DNA of 64,000 nucleotides, from positions 1 to 64,000 of the forward strand of contig JADLZK010005792.1 of NCBI GenBank assembly GCA_015847255.1. The letters are read 5' to 3'. This stretch comes from Hyparrhenia diplandra. Lineage: Eukaryota > Streptophyta > Magnoliopsida > Poales > Poaceae. Of the stretch, positions 35,434-48,800 are shown in pieces. The notes beneath the pieces were generated by a model. That model ran no database searches and was not told the DNA's origin. It saw only the letters and a program-made list of their open reading frames with translations. The position numbers were made by a program, and so were the translations under genes. The first letter of the stretch is position 1. Every line of letters starts with the position of its first letter.

Positions 35434-38400
35434 ATGATGAAGTCGCTGCTGCCGCAGAGCCAGCTGCGGCGCTCGTCGGCGGCGGCCGCGCGGTCGTCGG
35501 GCGGCGGTGCAGCGGGGGGGGCAGACGGGTCCATGGCCGACGGCAGCGGGGGCGGGGCCGCGAGCGCCCGCCTCCTCCACCTTCTGGTTCCTGCTCCACG
35601 CGCTCTGCTGCCTCATCTCGCTCTTCCTCGGCTTCCGCTTCTCGCGGCTCCTCTTCTTCCTGCTCTTCTCCACCACCGCACTCTACCACTCCACCTCCTC
35701 CTTCCTCCTCGGCCGCGGTCCTGCGCGCCACCACCACTACCACCACCACGACAACCACCACAACGACCACCACCAACACCTTCACGCTCTCCTTCGCCGC
35801 CGGTAACACTCCTCCCCTCTGGCCCCGCTAACCGCACCGCGCTGGAGGCGGCCGACAGCAACAAGGGGGGGCGTCGTCCGTGAACCCGCAGAGCCACGTC
35901 GTGGTGGGGAGGCACGGGATTCGGATCCGCCCGTGGCCGCACCCGGACCCCGTCGAGGTGATGCGCGCGCACCGGATCATGGAGCGCGTGCAGGAGGAGC
36001 AGCGCCGCTGGTACGGCGTCAAGGAGCCCAGGCAGGTGCTCGTCGTCACGCCGACCTACTCCCGCGCCTTCCAGGCGCTCCACCTCACCGGCCTCCTCCA
36101 CTCCCTCCGCAACGTGCCGTACCCGCTCACCTGGATCGTCGTCGAGGCAGGCGGCACCACCAACGCCACGGCGTCCATGCTTGCGCGCTCTGGTCTCACT
36201 TTCGTCCACATCCCCTTCCCCGACCGCATGCCCCTTGACTGGGCCGATCGCCACGCCACTGAGAACCGGATGCGCCTCCACGCCCTACGGTATGTATGCT
36301 TTCCTACTACTTCCTACTTCCTCAGCTAGCTAGTCCTAGTAGTATTGATGGAAACAAGGTGGCTGATGAAGAATTGGTTTCCTTGTGCAGCGTGATCCGT
36401 GAGAGGAAGATGGATGGTGTGGTTGTTTTCGCGGACGACAGCAATGTTCATAGCATGGAGCTGTTCGATGAGGTGCAGAAGGTCCAGTGGATGGGTGCTG
36501 TATCCGTTGGAATCCTTGGCAAGCATACTGGAACGGCAGAGCAACTACGGCTCAGCGGGGAGGACAAGCAGAATATGCCTCTTCCTGTCCAGGGCCCTGC
36601 TTGCAACTCCTCAGGGCATCTGGCTGGATGGCACACGTTCAACTCACTGCCCTTCTCTGGGAAGACCGCCACAGTGGTTGGTGAGGCAGCTCCTGTTCTG
36701 CCCAGGGGGTTTGGAGTGGGCTGGGTTTGTGTTGAACTCGAGAATGCTGTGGAAGGAGGCTGATGGCAAGCCTGACTGGGTGAAGGATCTTGATGCTGTG
36801 GGTGAGAATGGAGAGGAGATTGAGAACCCACTTACTCTGTTGAATGATCCGTCCTCTGTTGAGCCACTGGGCAACTGTGGGAAGAAGGTCCTGCTGTGGT
36901 GGCTCCGTGTGTTGAAGCCCGGGCTGATAGCAAGTTTCCTCAAGGGTGAGGATTTTTTTGACATCCCATTATTTGAGATTTTTATTACCCAGCTATGCTA
37001 TTGGGAAATGTTCTGTTAGCATCCAGGATTCAAACAACTTGAGTCAAGGAAACGTCCTTATTTAACTTTGTTAAGTTAGTTAAGCCTTATCAGACTTAGC
37101 TAGGTTCACGGGCTCAACATCTCCAATGGATTTGTGGCAACTGGATATAAACCAACTGTCTAATAGCTACCCAGCAACTGAAACTTTGGCCCTATTTGGC
37201 TGGCCTCCATCTCCAAGATTCATGCCGACCACGCCAGGTTTGGAGTTTGTATAAATAACACCCACACCCCAACAATACCGGGTGTACACCAAACCTTAGC
37301 TCTACATGTCCTGCCAAACAGGGATCTTATATCGACTTTTATCGTATTGAATGCGATTGACTGATTGCACCTAGATTAGTATGTCCCAACAACTGCTTTA
37401 CCCTAGTCCCTTAATACCTCATGTAAAATAGTTTATGTTGTAATGTCACTAAGCCAGTCTGGTCTAGTCATAAGAGTTTCTATACCTCTGTCTAGGATGT
37501 GATAAAACCGTCAAACACTGTGCTATAATCTACTAACTCTGAAGCTCTGACTGTAAATATAAGCCCATTTAGGTCTGTTCTAAGTTTAAACATTTCAACT
37601 TTTTGCAACCAATAACTAAAAATTTTATGTATGTTAACATCACAGGTAGATTCATCACGTAAAATTATTTTTTACAACATATAGCTCTTTTCATTTGATA
37701 TTTTTTAATAGAAATTACAAAAGTTTTTTTGTAAACAGGTTGACTTAGGACAAATCTCATATTTGTGATCTATGAATTATGAAATTTGCTTTGTGCTACT
37801 GAAGACATCATGTTTAATTTTACTTTGTATAAGGGATTTGATTTTGGTATGCAGCTTAAATATATTTTTATTTGCTTTTGCTTACATTATGACCAATTCG
37901 TATGTGCTTTCTTATTGTAAACTGATTTAGTCATGTAGCCTCTCCCAACTAGCTTTGGCACTAAAAGGTAGGCGTGCAAATAGTGCGGATATTTTCCGTT
38001 TGTATCTGAGTTCGAATCCGTTTAGACTTTAGATCTGTCCATATCCGAATATTCAAATCGGATATTTATATATCCATTCATATCTCATCGATACTGACTC
38101 CCTTTCAAAAAAATTCACATCTTATCGACATAACTGACACTATTGAATCTAAATCCGATGAATACTGTACCTATATGTATCCATATCCATAGTTATCTGT
38201 CCGTATCAGACCATTTGCACCCCTACTAAAAGGTTTTGCTGTTGATTTTAAGCTGCTGAACTTATAAATTTGATGTTTGTAAGTGCTCCAAAAAACTGGG
38301 TTCTTGAAAACTTTAGACAATCACTGCTTATTTAATGCCTACTAGAGTGTAAGATTACATGCTACTGCAGCAATTTGCCTCTTCCATTGACATGGTGCCA

Positions 38401-39099
38401 CATGGCTAAGGCACGGGAGAGATTCCAATGTATCATTATTAACATTAAACAGAGTATATATTTATTGTTTTGTGTGTTTTGTATGGCATGAAATTGAGCA
38501 TCTGGGCTGATCTCATGGTTGAAAGACCAGGTCCTCATCACTCTAAAAAAACATGAAAAAACTGGGTTCTTGTGACAAGAGTGTCTTTGATAATCATGTG
38601 TGAATTGTGATAAAGACCTTATTCCTGATACCTTGAGCAGGAAAAGGTTTTTGTAAGGAAACCAGTTAGTTTGGTTGAAACCAACAGAGAGTGAACATTG
38701 GGTTCCCTTAGGAAAACATTACAGGGAGTGAAAACATTGGGTTCCTTAGCTAAGAAACTGGATCGTTTTGCCTTTTGGAGTGTAGCTGTCTTGCTCTTTA
38801 CTTATGTCTCTCTTGTTTAATTCTTTTTGCCCATTTAGCTTTCTGTTTCTTTCTTAGCCACAACTGAATATGTTCTTTTGCAGGAATATGCTCCTTTTGC
38901 GTGGGTAATTGAGCCACCAATTTTGGAAGTCGTTGTTCTGCAAAGCGCACTCCATGGCCTGAAACTACCACCGAAGCTTCCAACTGAGTTGTTGGACGAC
39001 AAGCAAGAGCAGGAGGATAGGGCGGCTGTCAAGAGCCAACAAATCGTCGTCGCCCCGAGGCACCACAAAACGGAAGAGCGACCCACAAGGGCAAGATAA
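35434..39099 (+). CDS. IRX14: GT43 xylan glycosyltransferase, IRX14-like
   Basis: IRX14-type GT43 proteins are Golgi type II membrane proteins needed to elongate the xylan backbone of grass cell walls. There are three exons: 35434-36289, 36391-36945 and 38884-39099 (TAA). Exon 1 starts MMKSLLPQSQLRR. It contains a hydrophobic anchor (LLHALCCLISLFLGF, about 35590-35640, in a shifted frame), a low-complexity Thr/His linker, and the start of the catalytic domain (RQVLVVTPTYSRAFQALHLTGL, about 36030). Exon 2 has the DDS-type nucleotide-sugar site in VVVFADDSNVHSMELF (about 36420) and the GWNSRMLW-like region. Exon 3 has VIEPP and a basic tail. Frame breaks lie in the N-terminal low-complexity part (35480-35830), near 36705, and near 38935. 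Intron 2 (36946-38883) holds a hAT-type MITE. The GT43 family is clear; IRX14 rather than IRX9 is my best judgement. Confidence 0.87.
37969..38225. mobile_element. hAT-type MITE in IRX14-like intron 2
   Basis: 257 bp with ends TAGGCGTGCAAATAG and, inverted, TAGGGGTGCAAATGG. It is flanked by perfect 8 bp duplications 'ctaaaagg' (37961-37968 and 38226-38233). An 8 bp TSD and TAGGG-type ends match hAT-derived MITEs. It has no coding capacity. Confidence 0.9.
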
Positions 39100-40107
39100 C
39101 TGATGCAAAATGTACTGGCCTTGTAATGTATATCTCTTACACCCTTCAAAAACACAGTAGGAAGCGTATCCAGTTAATCTGGCGGTGGCTGTGTTTATTT
39201 TTTTTCCTGATGTTTTTGCTCTTGTGGCGATGGTCCACGCTTGGGTATGTTATCTGTAGAGTCCACAATTTCTAAGTAGCTGTATCTGTTGTGTTGTAAT
39301 GTACACTGCATTGGGAACTGAAAAATGGTGGCCGAATTCTGAAAATCTGTCTATCCTGAAGAAAGGAATCAACTCTTGCTGTCTTGAATGCTCTAGCATG
39401 CGCTGGTGTCTGGGTGCGCATACATATATCCTCTCTGGAAGCTTTATTTATTGTGTTACTACTATGGACTCTCAGGCCAAATCCATGTGTATTGAGATAT
39501 AAGCAGGGATTTTTAGACCAAATCCGTTGGTTGTTTTCTCAACTAATTCCAATCCGTAGAGCGTAGAGAGGTGGTCACGTCACGTATTGAGCCAAGCCGC
39601 CTGATTTAGAAATGGCCGTGATTGAACTGTTGGAGTCTTGGAGTATAATACCTGTAGGCTGGAGCAAACCAATCGTTTTCTGAGGTCCTTGTTTGCTGTT
39701 GGGTGCAGCATGCAGCTGCATCTCTCATTAACTGTTGCTTAAGCATTTGGCGTAGGCGATTGCTCGGAGTTGTTGGATATCTTACGATCGGGGCAATCGG
39801 AAGACGCCGCATCAGCGATGGGCAGCGAATGGGTTGTGCTGGTGCAGCCGCGGCGAGTAGGCCACGGTCGGTCCAAACGCCATGAGCCCCCGCACTGTTG
39901 GAGGCTTGCTAGAAAAATTGAAGGGTGGTGCGCAATTTGCCAGCATATATTTTTGTATTAGGGATGATGCGTATATGGTGAAATTTAAAGCAAAACTACT
40001 ATTTTTTCAAAATTTGGGTGGTGCATTTGCGTGAGCGCCTACCTATAGTGTACCTTCGCCCCTGCCGCACCGCGTGTGCGTGTGCACCCGGGACCAGAAA
40101 AGCAGCA
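39100..40107. other. IRX14-like 3' UTR and intergenic DNA
   Basis: The first ~250 bp are probably 3' UTR (T-rich, no ORF). The rest has short open frames without recognisable similarity. Confidence 0.4.
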
Positions 40108-40173
40108 GCTGCACGCAAGTACGCAACGCAACGCAACGAAGCTGCACGCAAGTACGCAACGCAACGCAACGAA
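40108..40173. repeat. 33 bp tandem duplication
   Basis: Two perfect 33 bp units (40108-40140 and 40141-40173), each with 'gctgcacgcaagtacgcaac' followed by an internal 'gcaac' repeat. They lie in a GC-rich non-coding stretch. Confidence 0.95.
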
Positions 40174-40457
40174 GGGCACGCGGGCGCGACACCCGGACCG
40201 CTCGCTGAGCGAACGAAACGGCGGAATCGCGCGCGTCTCTCCTCCCCCGGTTTGTTGTGTCGTCTGTCGCTACCGTCGCGGCGGCGGCGTGCATCGTGAC
40301 TGCTCAACGCGCGTGCATGGTGGTGGTGGTGGTGTAACACCCACCGAGCCACTGTACCGTCCATCAGGCGCGCGCACACAGCTCGCGACAAAATCAATTG
40401 CACGCCAGGCAGGGCGTTGGACCAACAGGGATATGGACTCAGCTGTAATTTGCCCTA

Positions 40458-40683
40458 ATCCTCTCAGTCCCATAAATAAACACAATTCTATGACTTCTAA
40501 CCATTGTCTTATTTAGATTTTTTATATAAATAATAAAATCAATAAATCATTATGAAAATATCTCTAACAAAAAAATAAGTCATAATAAAATAAATAATAT
40601 TTATTTAACTTTTTTAATAAAATGAACGGTCAAATAGGAATTGTAAAAGTCAAAAATTACGTTTATTTGTGGGGCGGAGGGAG
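40458..40683. mobile_element. Stowaway-like MITE
   Basis: 226 bp, flanked by TA (40456-40457 and 40684-40685). The left end resembles CTCAGTCCCATAAATAAAC and the right end is its inverse, GTTTATTTGTGGGGCGGAGGGAG. The interior is AT-rich and non-coding. Confidence 0.8.
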
Positions 40684-40685
40684 TA

Positions 40686-41836
40686 TGCTCTTCTTCTTTT
40701 TTTTTTTTCAAAATACATAAAAAAGACTTGCGCCTCTTTGTAATTACAAGGCAAAAGACTTTGATACGAACAACGAGCTTTTAGCGAGCGTCCTAATGTT
40801 ACTTTCCTATAAAGTTAGTTAAACTCAAAATAGTTAAATTGAGGATAGTTCTAGAAGTTGGTTTAGTTTAGGATGAAGTAGTATCTTTTTTTAAACGAAT
40901 TATAGCACATGACGAATAGCGAAGACGCTTACATTCTATCTAGCCTAACTTTCTAATTGAGTAATACAGTATGATGGTCTATAACTAACTACATTTTTTT
41001 GGAACAACCTCACGTCTAATATGTGATGCTGACATGCTAGATATATAGCCTCATATTTTGACTTGAAAAATTTATTCCAACCTTACAACCCAGTTACTCA
41101 TCCTACTCTTATCGAGCTGGACGATGATGGATTACCACTCGGTTTTCATAAACCACATGCTGTCTAATGCAAAACTCAGATTTCAAAACCTTGCAGCCTA
41201 ATCTATTAAATCCGTTTTTATTTTCTAAAACAAAATCTCAAACCATACATGCAATAAATTCACTTCTATGAGACTGGCACTGTTACATCCTCCTACACTG
41301 CCACACTTGTTATCTTAAGTTTTGTTCAACTGTTTAAAGCTAAATCATTAAGTTAACTTGTTATCTTAACTCCCTTATATTGAGGTGGATCATGCATTCC
41401 TTCCATTTGAAACTGCTTAAAGTTAAATCATCAGAGACCATGTCATATATAGCAAGCATTGTCGTAGTCCTCTCTTGACAGACAGAGTTGAATTGAAATC
41501 AACACATTAACATGGTGGCTTGACAGCCCTCTGTTTGAGAATTGAGTTCAAGACACGCAACAAGATTACAAGAGTTCAAGACACGAGCTTTCTAGTTTGC
41601 GTGGTGGGGTAGGCCGTGTGGGTCCGGTTGGGCCCAGTTCGTTGCCTCCGGTGGCTATATATTTGATAAGCCGCTGCATGGGCAGACACACACCAGCAGT
41701 TCAGAGACGATTGTGCTCTTCATCGCCGTCGATCACCTTCTTGATCTTTAGCTTCTCGTCATCTCTTGCTGCTCCGATCGATCGAGCTTGAGGCTTGAGG
41801 CGGTCAATCCAAACCAGTGCATCAAAAGGAACCGCC
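40686..41836 (+). promoter_or_regulatory. Protease copy 1 upstream block and promoter
   Basis: No ORF is seen here. The part 41005-41290 closely matches 55485-55780, and 41400-41830 matches the region before copy 3 (63540-63867), so this is one unit of the tandem array. A TATA-like 'gctatatatttg' lies near 41653, about 185 bp before the start codon. Confidence 0.6.
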
Positions 41837-43212
41837 ATGAGTCCACCACGCTCTGCCACTGCGGCGCTGCTCGTGCTCACGGTGGCACTAGCCGCGACGA
41901 CGGTCTCCGCAGCGCGCGACATGCGCTCGGTGGCGCCGCTGGAGCGCGCGGACGAGGAGGTGCGCCGGCTCTACGAGGCGTGGAAGTCGGAGCACGGCCG
42001 GCCGCGCGACAGCAGCTCCGACCGGTTGGGGGTGTTCCGCGACAACCTCCGGTACATCGACAGGCACAACGCGGAGGCGGACGCCGGGCTCCACACCTTC
42101 CGTCTCGGTCTCACCCCCTTCACCGACCTCACCCTGGAGGAGTTCCGAGCGGAGCCTTCGGCTTCCTCAACTCCACTCTGCCTCGTGTCTCAAGTGACCG
42201 CTACTTGCACCGCGCCGGCGATGACCTCCCCTGACGCCGTCGACTGGCGCCAGCAGGGCGCCGTCACCGGGGTCAAGAACCAGCTCTACTGCGGTTCGTA
42301 CTCATCAGTCTCCTGCCATGCTCGTCAATTGCTTCGCCGGTTTGCACTGATGATGATCTCTGGCCGCGACGACGTGAGTCATGCAGGTGGGTGCTGGGCG
42401 TTCTCGGCGGTGGCAGCCATGGAGGGGATCAACAAGATCGTGACAAACAACCTCGTGTCGCTGTCGGAGCAAGAGCTGATTGACTGCGACAGAGACAGTG
42501 AGGACCAAGGCTGCCATGGCGGAGAGATGCAGAAGGCTTTCCAGTTCGTGATCAACAACGGCGGCATTGACACCGAAGCCGACTATCCCTTCATTGGAAT
42601 TGACATGCTTTGTGATGGCATCAGGGTCGGTACAACATCTCACAAGTCTCATATGCAAGCTCTGAGGTGCATTGCTAGTGATGAAATGAAAGTTTGCATT
42701 CTGTATGTAACATGCAGGAGAAAAGAAAGGTTGTGTCCATAGATTCATACGAGAATGTGCCAGCCAACGATGAGAAGGCACTGCAGAAGGCGGTGGCATA
42801 CCAGCCGGTCAGTGTCGCCATTGACTCGAACAGTTCTGCGTTCCAACACTACAGCTCGGTAAGCATATATATGCATGCATTTTGGGTGAAGGACATGGAT
42901 CGGAGCACAAAATCACTAAACCCTGGGAGCTTTTTTTGTTCTGATTTCTGAACTGTTCTTCTCGATTGGCTGGTCAATCTTGTGTACGTGTAGGGCATCT
43001 TCAACGGGCCATGCGGTTTCAAACTGGACCATGGTGTGGCGGCGGTGGGCTATGGCAGCGAGAACGGCGAGGACTTCTGGATCGTGAAGAACTCATGGGG
43101 CACCGATTGGGGTGAAGCTGGCTACATCCGTATGAAGCGCAACGTGCTTTTCCCCATGGGCACGTGCGGCATCGCCATGTACGCCTCCTACCCTGTCAAG
43201 AACGGCCGCTGA
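41837..43212 (+). CDS. Papain-type (C1A) cysteine protease, copy 1
   Basis: A C1A zymogen entering the secretory pathway. There are four exons: 41837-42293, 42387-42625, 42718-42858 and 42994-43212 (TGA). The start context is CCGCCATGAG. Residues 1-25 form a signal peptide (LLVLTVALAATTVSA). An I29 inhibitor prodomain follows (RRLYEAWKSEHG ... VFRDNLRYIDRHNAEADAGLHTF). Mature-enzyme landmarks are PDAVDWRQQGAVTGVKNQ, catalytic Cys in GGCWAFSA across intron 1, GCHGGEMQKAF, catalytic His in LDHGVAAVGYG and Asn in IVKNSWGTDWGE. It ends YPVKNGR with no granulin domain. Exon 1 has two compensating frame breaks between about 42150 and 42215, garbling the end of the propeptide only. Two related copies lie downstream. 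The layout resembles the grass Mir1-like group; that subfamily call is tentative. Confidence 0.87.
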
Positions 43213-43927
43213 ACGCCGACGGCTAATTAAGCCATGGATAAAAAAATTCAAGATGGTTCTTGTGTCTGTAGTATAAGAGTCTTTGTTTAGCGTTTAAGCA
43301 TCTGTTGTATTGAGTGCGATGCTCCGGTGAAAATAGTCTCATTATTGAATTTTATTTATTTATTTTGTAACACGACAAATAATAAGTTATGAATAAACTT
43401 AATATTATGTAACAAAATATAACCTTTTATAAGTGAAATTTTCAGAGTATTCCTCACAATGTAAGACATTTGTTGGTTTTGTTAACACTTGCGTGTTTTA
43501 GGTTCTTCAACACCCATTTTTTTTTTTTCTCTGTACCTTCTTCCTCCTCCTAACGCACCGGTGCCGTCCACCACAGCGTGTTTGGGTTTTGCTACAGTTC
43601 CGTGGTCAGAGCTCTACTGCCCGTGGCGACCTCCTCCTCCCCATCCCTTCCCCCTCCCACCGGGTATGGCCTTGGTTGCCCCTACCCCGACCTGGCCTGG
43701 CCGCCTCCCGTAGCTATCATAACACTAACCGCCGCCCCAACACCTAGCTGGCCTGCCTCCCCCGAGCCGAATTATGGAGAAGAAGAGAGGGAGAGGAAGA
43801 GAAGAGAAGAAAAGGGGAAAATAGAGTGTTGGTCACTCTAAGTCACTCCAGTGTTGGATATCATTTTTTTGTTACACAATATATATTAACTTTATTCATA
43901 ACTTGAGTAGAAGTGGGTCGCACTTAA
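43213..43927. other. Copy 1 downstream flank with an inserted segment
   Basis: 43213-43475 matches the downstream flank of copy 2 (61708-61945), including 'ttattgaattttatttattt'. About 43477-43865 has no counterpart there and is bracketed by imperfect 'tttgttaaca'/'tttgttacaca' repeats, so it looks like an insertion of unknown type (T-rich then C-rich, with a GAA-rich end). Similarity to the copy 2 flank resumes at about 43866. Confidence 0.55.
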
Positions 43928-44237
43928 CTTTAGATAAAGGGAGAAGTTCCGGCCTCTACCATTTGGAATGGTACACAACTGATTGTCACAATACAAGGTG
44001 CCAAAAGGCAAGAAAATCCAAACAGGAACAAAAGAAAGTTTGTCTCAACTAGTGAGCTCAAAGCCAAAAGGGAAACTCTAAACACCAATACAGTTTTGTG
44101 TAGTTCTATCCAAACTTCGCCCAAAAGCAGAGACATTATCAACATCCCCATCTTCTACAACCTTCCTTGGAAAGCAGGTGTTCCTCCTTCTTATGCAACA
44201 TGGACCAGCTGCGGATCCAAAATATTGCCCCTAAAGA
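43928..44237 (-). mobile_element. Old LINE fragment, part 1
   Basis: A piece present after copy 1 but absent from the matching position after copy 2. Its continuation is 54519-54580, where the minus strand reads MVFNKARANTFM, resembling the end of LINE reverse transcriptase ORFs in plants. It is split by the LTR-like element inserted at AAAGA. The assignment of this part rests on contiguity with that piece. Confidence 0.45.
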
Positions 44238-45880
44238 TGTAACACCCCAAATTTTGCATTTTTCAAAAATAGGTTAAATTGATTTAATTATACAATTTGT
44301 GGGCATTTAAACTTAGGAAAATATTTTTTGTTGTGAAACTAAAATCAACTATAAGGCCTAGAAACATTCTTGTGTAATCATCTTTGGTGCATTGGAATTT
44401 TTGTATTGTGTGGTTTTGACCAAAAGCTTTGATGGTTTTCAAACTTTAATCTTGTTTACTAGTCATATCCTAAGTTTCTCTCTACTTTTATCCTTTCTTT
44501 TACCTCCTTATATTGAGCTTTTTGGTCTCTTATGTTTGTGTCTTCTCCAAATCCCAATATCTATGCTATACGATCAATCATGGTATCTTGCTTCTCTAAT
44601 CGCTTGCGTAAGTCAAACCAATCGCATGTCGTGCACCCAAGTTAATATCAATTTTGACTTTCCCTTATTTCCTCTCTTTGGGCAACATCCTCATAAAATC
44701 CTCCCTCTACTTCTCTTGATCAAATCTACAACCCAAAACAACCACAAACAACCGACCCTATATTTAACTCTATCTTAAGCCGGGCTGAATCGGTCCGAAC
44801 CGTGTCTTGCTCTTGCCATTGGTCAAAAGCCCAATCATCCTCCTCTCCTTTGTGGTCCAAAGTGAACTCCAACCAGCCCTCTAACTCTTCCACTCCTCTC
44901 TCCCACGTCACCCATGGCTGCCCCGATCAACCGCAACGCGAGAAGGAAGCCATGTCGCACCACATCGTCGTCATCGGTCGTCGCTAATGCGCCTCATCGC
45001 TCCATCAAGCCATCCCCCATGGTGAGAACACTCCATCATCATCCCCATAATATTTTCAAGTTCCTCGCTGCATATCATGATCCTTAGATGATGTATGGTT
45101 GATCCCCGGCAAAGATCACCGGTTGTATGTGTTGCTGTCCTCGCGGCCAGGGTTGTTGTTGTTTACGGAATCAGCGTTCCTCGCTGTTTTGTTCATTCAT
45201 ATATGAAACCCTTTGGTGCAATTGTAGATAACATCCTTGAACACACCTCTATAAAAGGGTTTATCCATAGGAGTTGAGAAATAAGAGATATCTTCATCTC
45301 CGTGCCTGCTGTTCCTGCTGCCTAGGCAGATTACAGCTCTGAGTGGTTATGGCGTTTCCCGCTTATCCGCTGATGAAATCATCAAGTCCTTTTAACCTAG
45401 ATGTTCAACATCCCTAAACATGATCCCACAAGTCCTTTTAGCTATATAATCCCCCGATGGACGAGATATCAAAGCCATAGTGTTCGCTACTCCTGCTGTC
45501 CAATCAGCAACCCCCGTTGTTGGCAGTGGCGTTCCTGTTGATCTATTGAAACCCTTGATGCATCCTTTGACATAAATATCCTTTATATAGTTGCACATGC
45601 CCTTGCAAAGATTCATGGTCATAGTATTAAGTACAAAAAAATATATAAACCTTTTATTGTTTCATGTCCTTGCTGTCCTGCAGCGGCGTTGTTGATCTCG
45701 GTTGGCATGCGCGTTCCCATGCCATCGCCGCTTCAGTTGTCATGCCATTCAACCACAATGTGTACCATGAAGTCACACACCTCTATGAACGTTTTCTTTG
45801 CCATATACAGTTCAACACTTGAGTTATAAGCACCATTGTGCCACTTTGCTCCTACCATGCCAACAGCTATGCAATGCCTT

Positions 45881-48800
45881 GAATAGAGAAATTTCAGATC
45901 ACACACCCTTGCTTTTCTCTACAAATAATCCATCTGCAAACTACCAACCTCAATTCAAATTTGAATTGGGATGGTTCTTGAAGGATGGGTTTTGTGAGAT
46001 GGTCGGCGATGTGTGGCAAAATACTCTTGTTTTTGGCTCACCTATAGAAAGGTGGCAAGCAAAAATTAGAAGGCTTCGCCCGGCACCTTCGTGGTTGGGC
46101 AAAAAATGTCAGTGGTGTGTATAAAAAAGAAAAACAAATTTATAAATAAGCTAAATGAACTAGATAAAAAATCAGAATCAATCATGCTAAATCGATGCAA
46201 TTGGATTTTAAACATGTGCTTAATGAGAGATTAGCGAGAGTTGTTAAGGGAAGAAGAAATCAAATGGTACCAACGGGCCAAGACAAAACATTTATTAGAG
46301 GGCGATGCAAACACAAAATATTTTCATTTGATTGCTAATGGTAGACATCGTAAAACTTCGTATTTTCTATTTTGGAGGATGGGAACAATATAATAAATGG
46401 TGATGCTCAATTAAAAGAGCATATCACCAATTATTATAAGAGTCCTGCATTTGGTCCTTGAGAGGTCTCCCGGATCATGTTGGATGAGACAAACAATGGC
46501 GACATTCCTCGAGGTCTCTCGGTTTGGAAAACCACTTTTTTGACGTAACCGTTCTCACAAGAGGAAGTAAGGGCCGCGATCTTTCGGATGGAACATAATA
46601 AGGCGTCGGGTCCGGATGGTTTTCCTACTGAGTTTTATCAAGTCTTTTGGAATGTTTTAAAAAGGCGATTTGATGGCTTTGTTCATGGATTTCCATCGGG
46701 AGATTTACCTTTAAACCGCCTTAATTTTTTGGAACCATAATTCTTTTTACCAAAGAAGAAGGATGCGAAAGTGATTCAAAGAATACAGGCCTATCATTTC
46801 TTGAATGTGTCTTTCAAAATCTTCACTAAGGTCGCAACCAATAGATTAACTACCATAGCACAAAAGATTATTAGTCCTACCTGGGCGGCCTTTTTACGAG
46901 GTAGGAATATTATGGAAGGCGCAGATAATTCTTCATGAGGCGATACATGAGCTTCATTCAAAAAGAAAGATGGGGTAATTTTAAAGATAGGTTTTGAAAA
47001 AGCATATGATAATGTTAAATGGAGTTTTCTACAACAAACAATGAGAATGAAAGGTTTCTTTCATAAATGGTGTCAATGGGTACAAAAGTTTACGAGGAAG
47101 GGGTAATGTCAATATTAAGGTAAATGACGAGTTAGCTAATTATTTCCAATCTAAAAAGGGTCTAAGGCAAGGTGATCCCATGTCGCCTATACTATTTAAC
47201 ATAGTGGTGGACATGTTGGTCATTACTAATTGCTTGTATGAGAACCTCCTAAATTACAGAGGCCCACATGCACTTATCATTGTCATTAAGACCTCGATCA
47301 CTATGCACGCGAGTTCCCAATAATCTAGAAAGTGCTATTAATCTTCCGAATAGGATCTCATTAACAAGTCATTGCAGTATTACAACATTTTATTCAAAAT
47401 ACACGAGTAAACGGCGGAAGGATTACATAACCATAGTTTTACAAACCATTTGTTCAAATAAACAAACTTAAGTAACATTATTACAAGCACGGAATTATTG
47501 GAGTAACATTATACATATAATACATCGACAACCCCCGCCCGGGGGTTCAACTCTACTCGTCATCTTCCTCACGGTATTGCGGGTCATGCGGCGGGGACCA
47601 AAACAAGCCCGCTCATGACCGCTCTCCACAACAAGGGTCAAAGAACCCCGATGCGGAAGTACTCAACAAGACTTACCCGACAAAGAAAAGGGGAGAAGAC
47701 TCGGGAATCTTTGGTCTTAGGAGTCAAGGTAAGGCTTTAGCAAGAATCAAGAACTCTTTTGCGAGAAAAGCTTACTATAAGTGAATCCTTACTTTCAATA
47801 TTTTTAATTGATTAGTAGCTCATATACTCTAGGTTATCCTATTCTAGAGCAAACATATTTTTTCTTATGCCAATTTTCTTTCCTCAAAACCATATTCCAT
47901 CATTTACTACGATGAATGGGCGTAAGAACGGGTCTCCATATCAGAAGCAACGGCGATTCATGAACCGATTATACCCAAATGGGGATCCCTAACCACACGA
48001 CATATGTAGCACTTAAGCTTGCATATATCAACCTTCTTCAGATTTGTCCAAAACGGAACGAGGCTGCGCCACCCGAGCCGCGATTACTCCACCTCCCTAC
48101 CCCGCCCTAATGACGGTTTGACCGGTAGGGTGGGTACACGCTACCCCGCCATCTCTCCACTCCGGTCGCGTGGTTGCCATTCCCGATTTGGCTCCACCGA
48201 GATCCGCTTACAGGAGTATGTGGCTAGTTAGGGTCGACCGACTGGGGGGTGACAACCAGCGGCCGTGCCTTTGCCGAAGGCCTCAGCGTATTTATGCGTT
48301 CAAAAGTCCCGAACTTAACAATCCAAACAACGGACGGTCCTTATCCTCGACCAACACGGGACAAGCACAGCTAAGGTATCCCTACCGGCTTTCAACCTAA
48401 GTCCCCGTCCAGATCTCAAATTCATCACTACTTCTCTTTCTTTTCCAAAAAGGTATCATCTTCTCAAATAAAATATTTTGATGAAATAGCTTAACTAATT
48501 AAGCGAGGGCTAAGCATCACTAAGCATTTTGAAATGAAACAGGTTATCAAGGATGGTATTGAAATAAACAAGGATGGTAATGCAACAATTAGGTTATCAC
48601 TCAACTCCTAATTACTTAATGCAATAAAGCATAGACAAAAAGTGATATAAGCTTTTAAAATATCAAGGAAAGGGTTTAATGAACCGGGGCTTGCCTTCGT
48701 TGACGGAATAAACTAGTTCTTGAAAAACCGGAGAAATCCGAACCCGCTTCCACCGGATGATAAACCTCTTAAGGACTTGCTCGGATGGACACTCTCGATC

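Noticed and set aside
35432..36281. Minus-strand frames over GT43 exon 1
   Set aside because: Opposite-strand shadows; the polyvaline stretch is the complement of the Thr/His-coding ACC repeats of the real exon.
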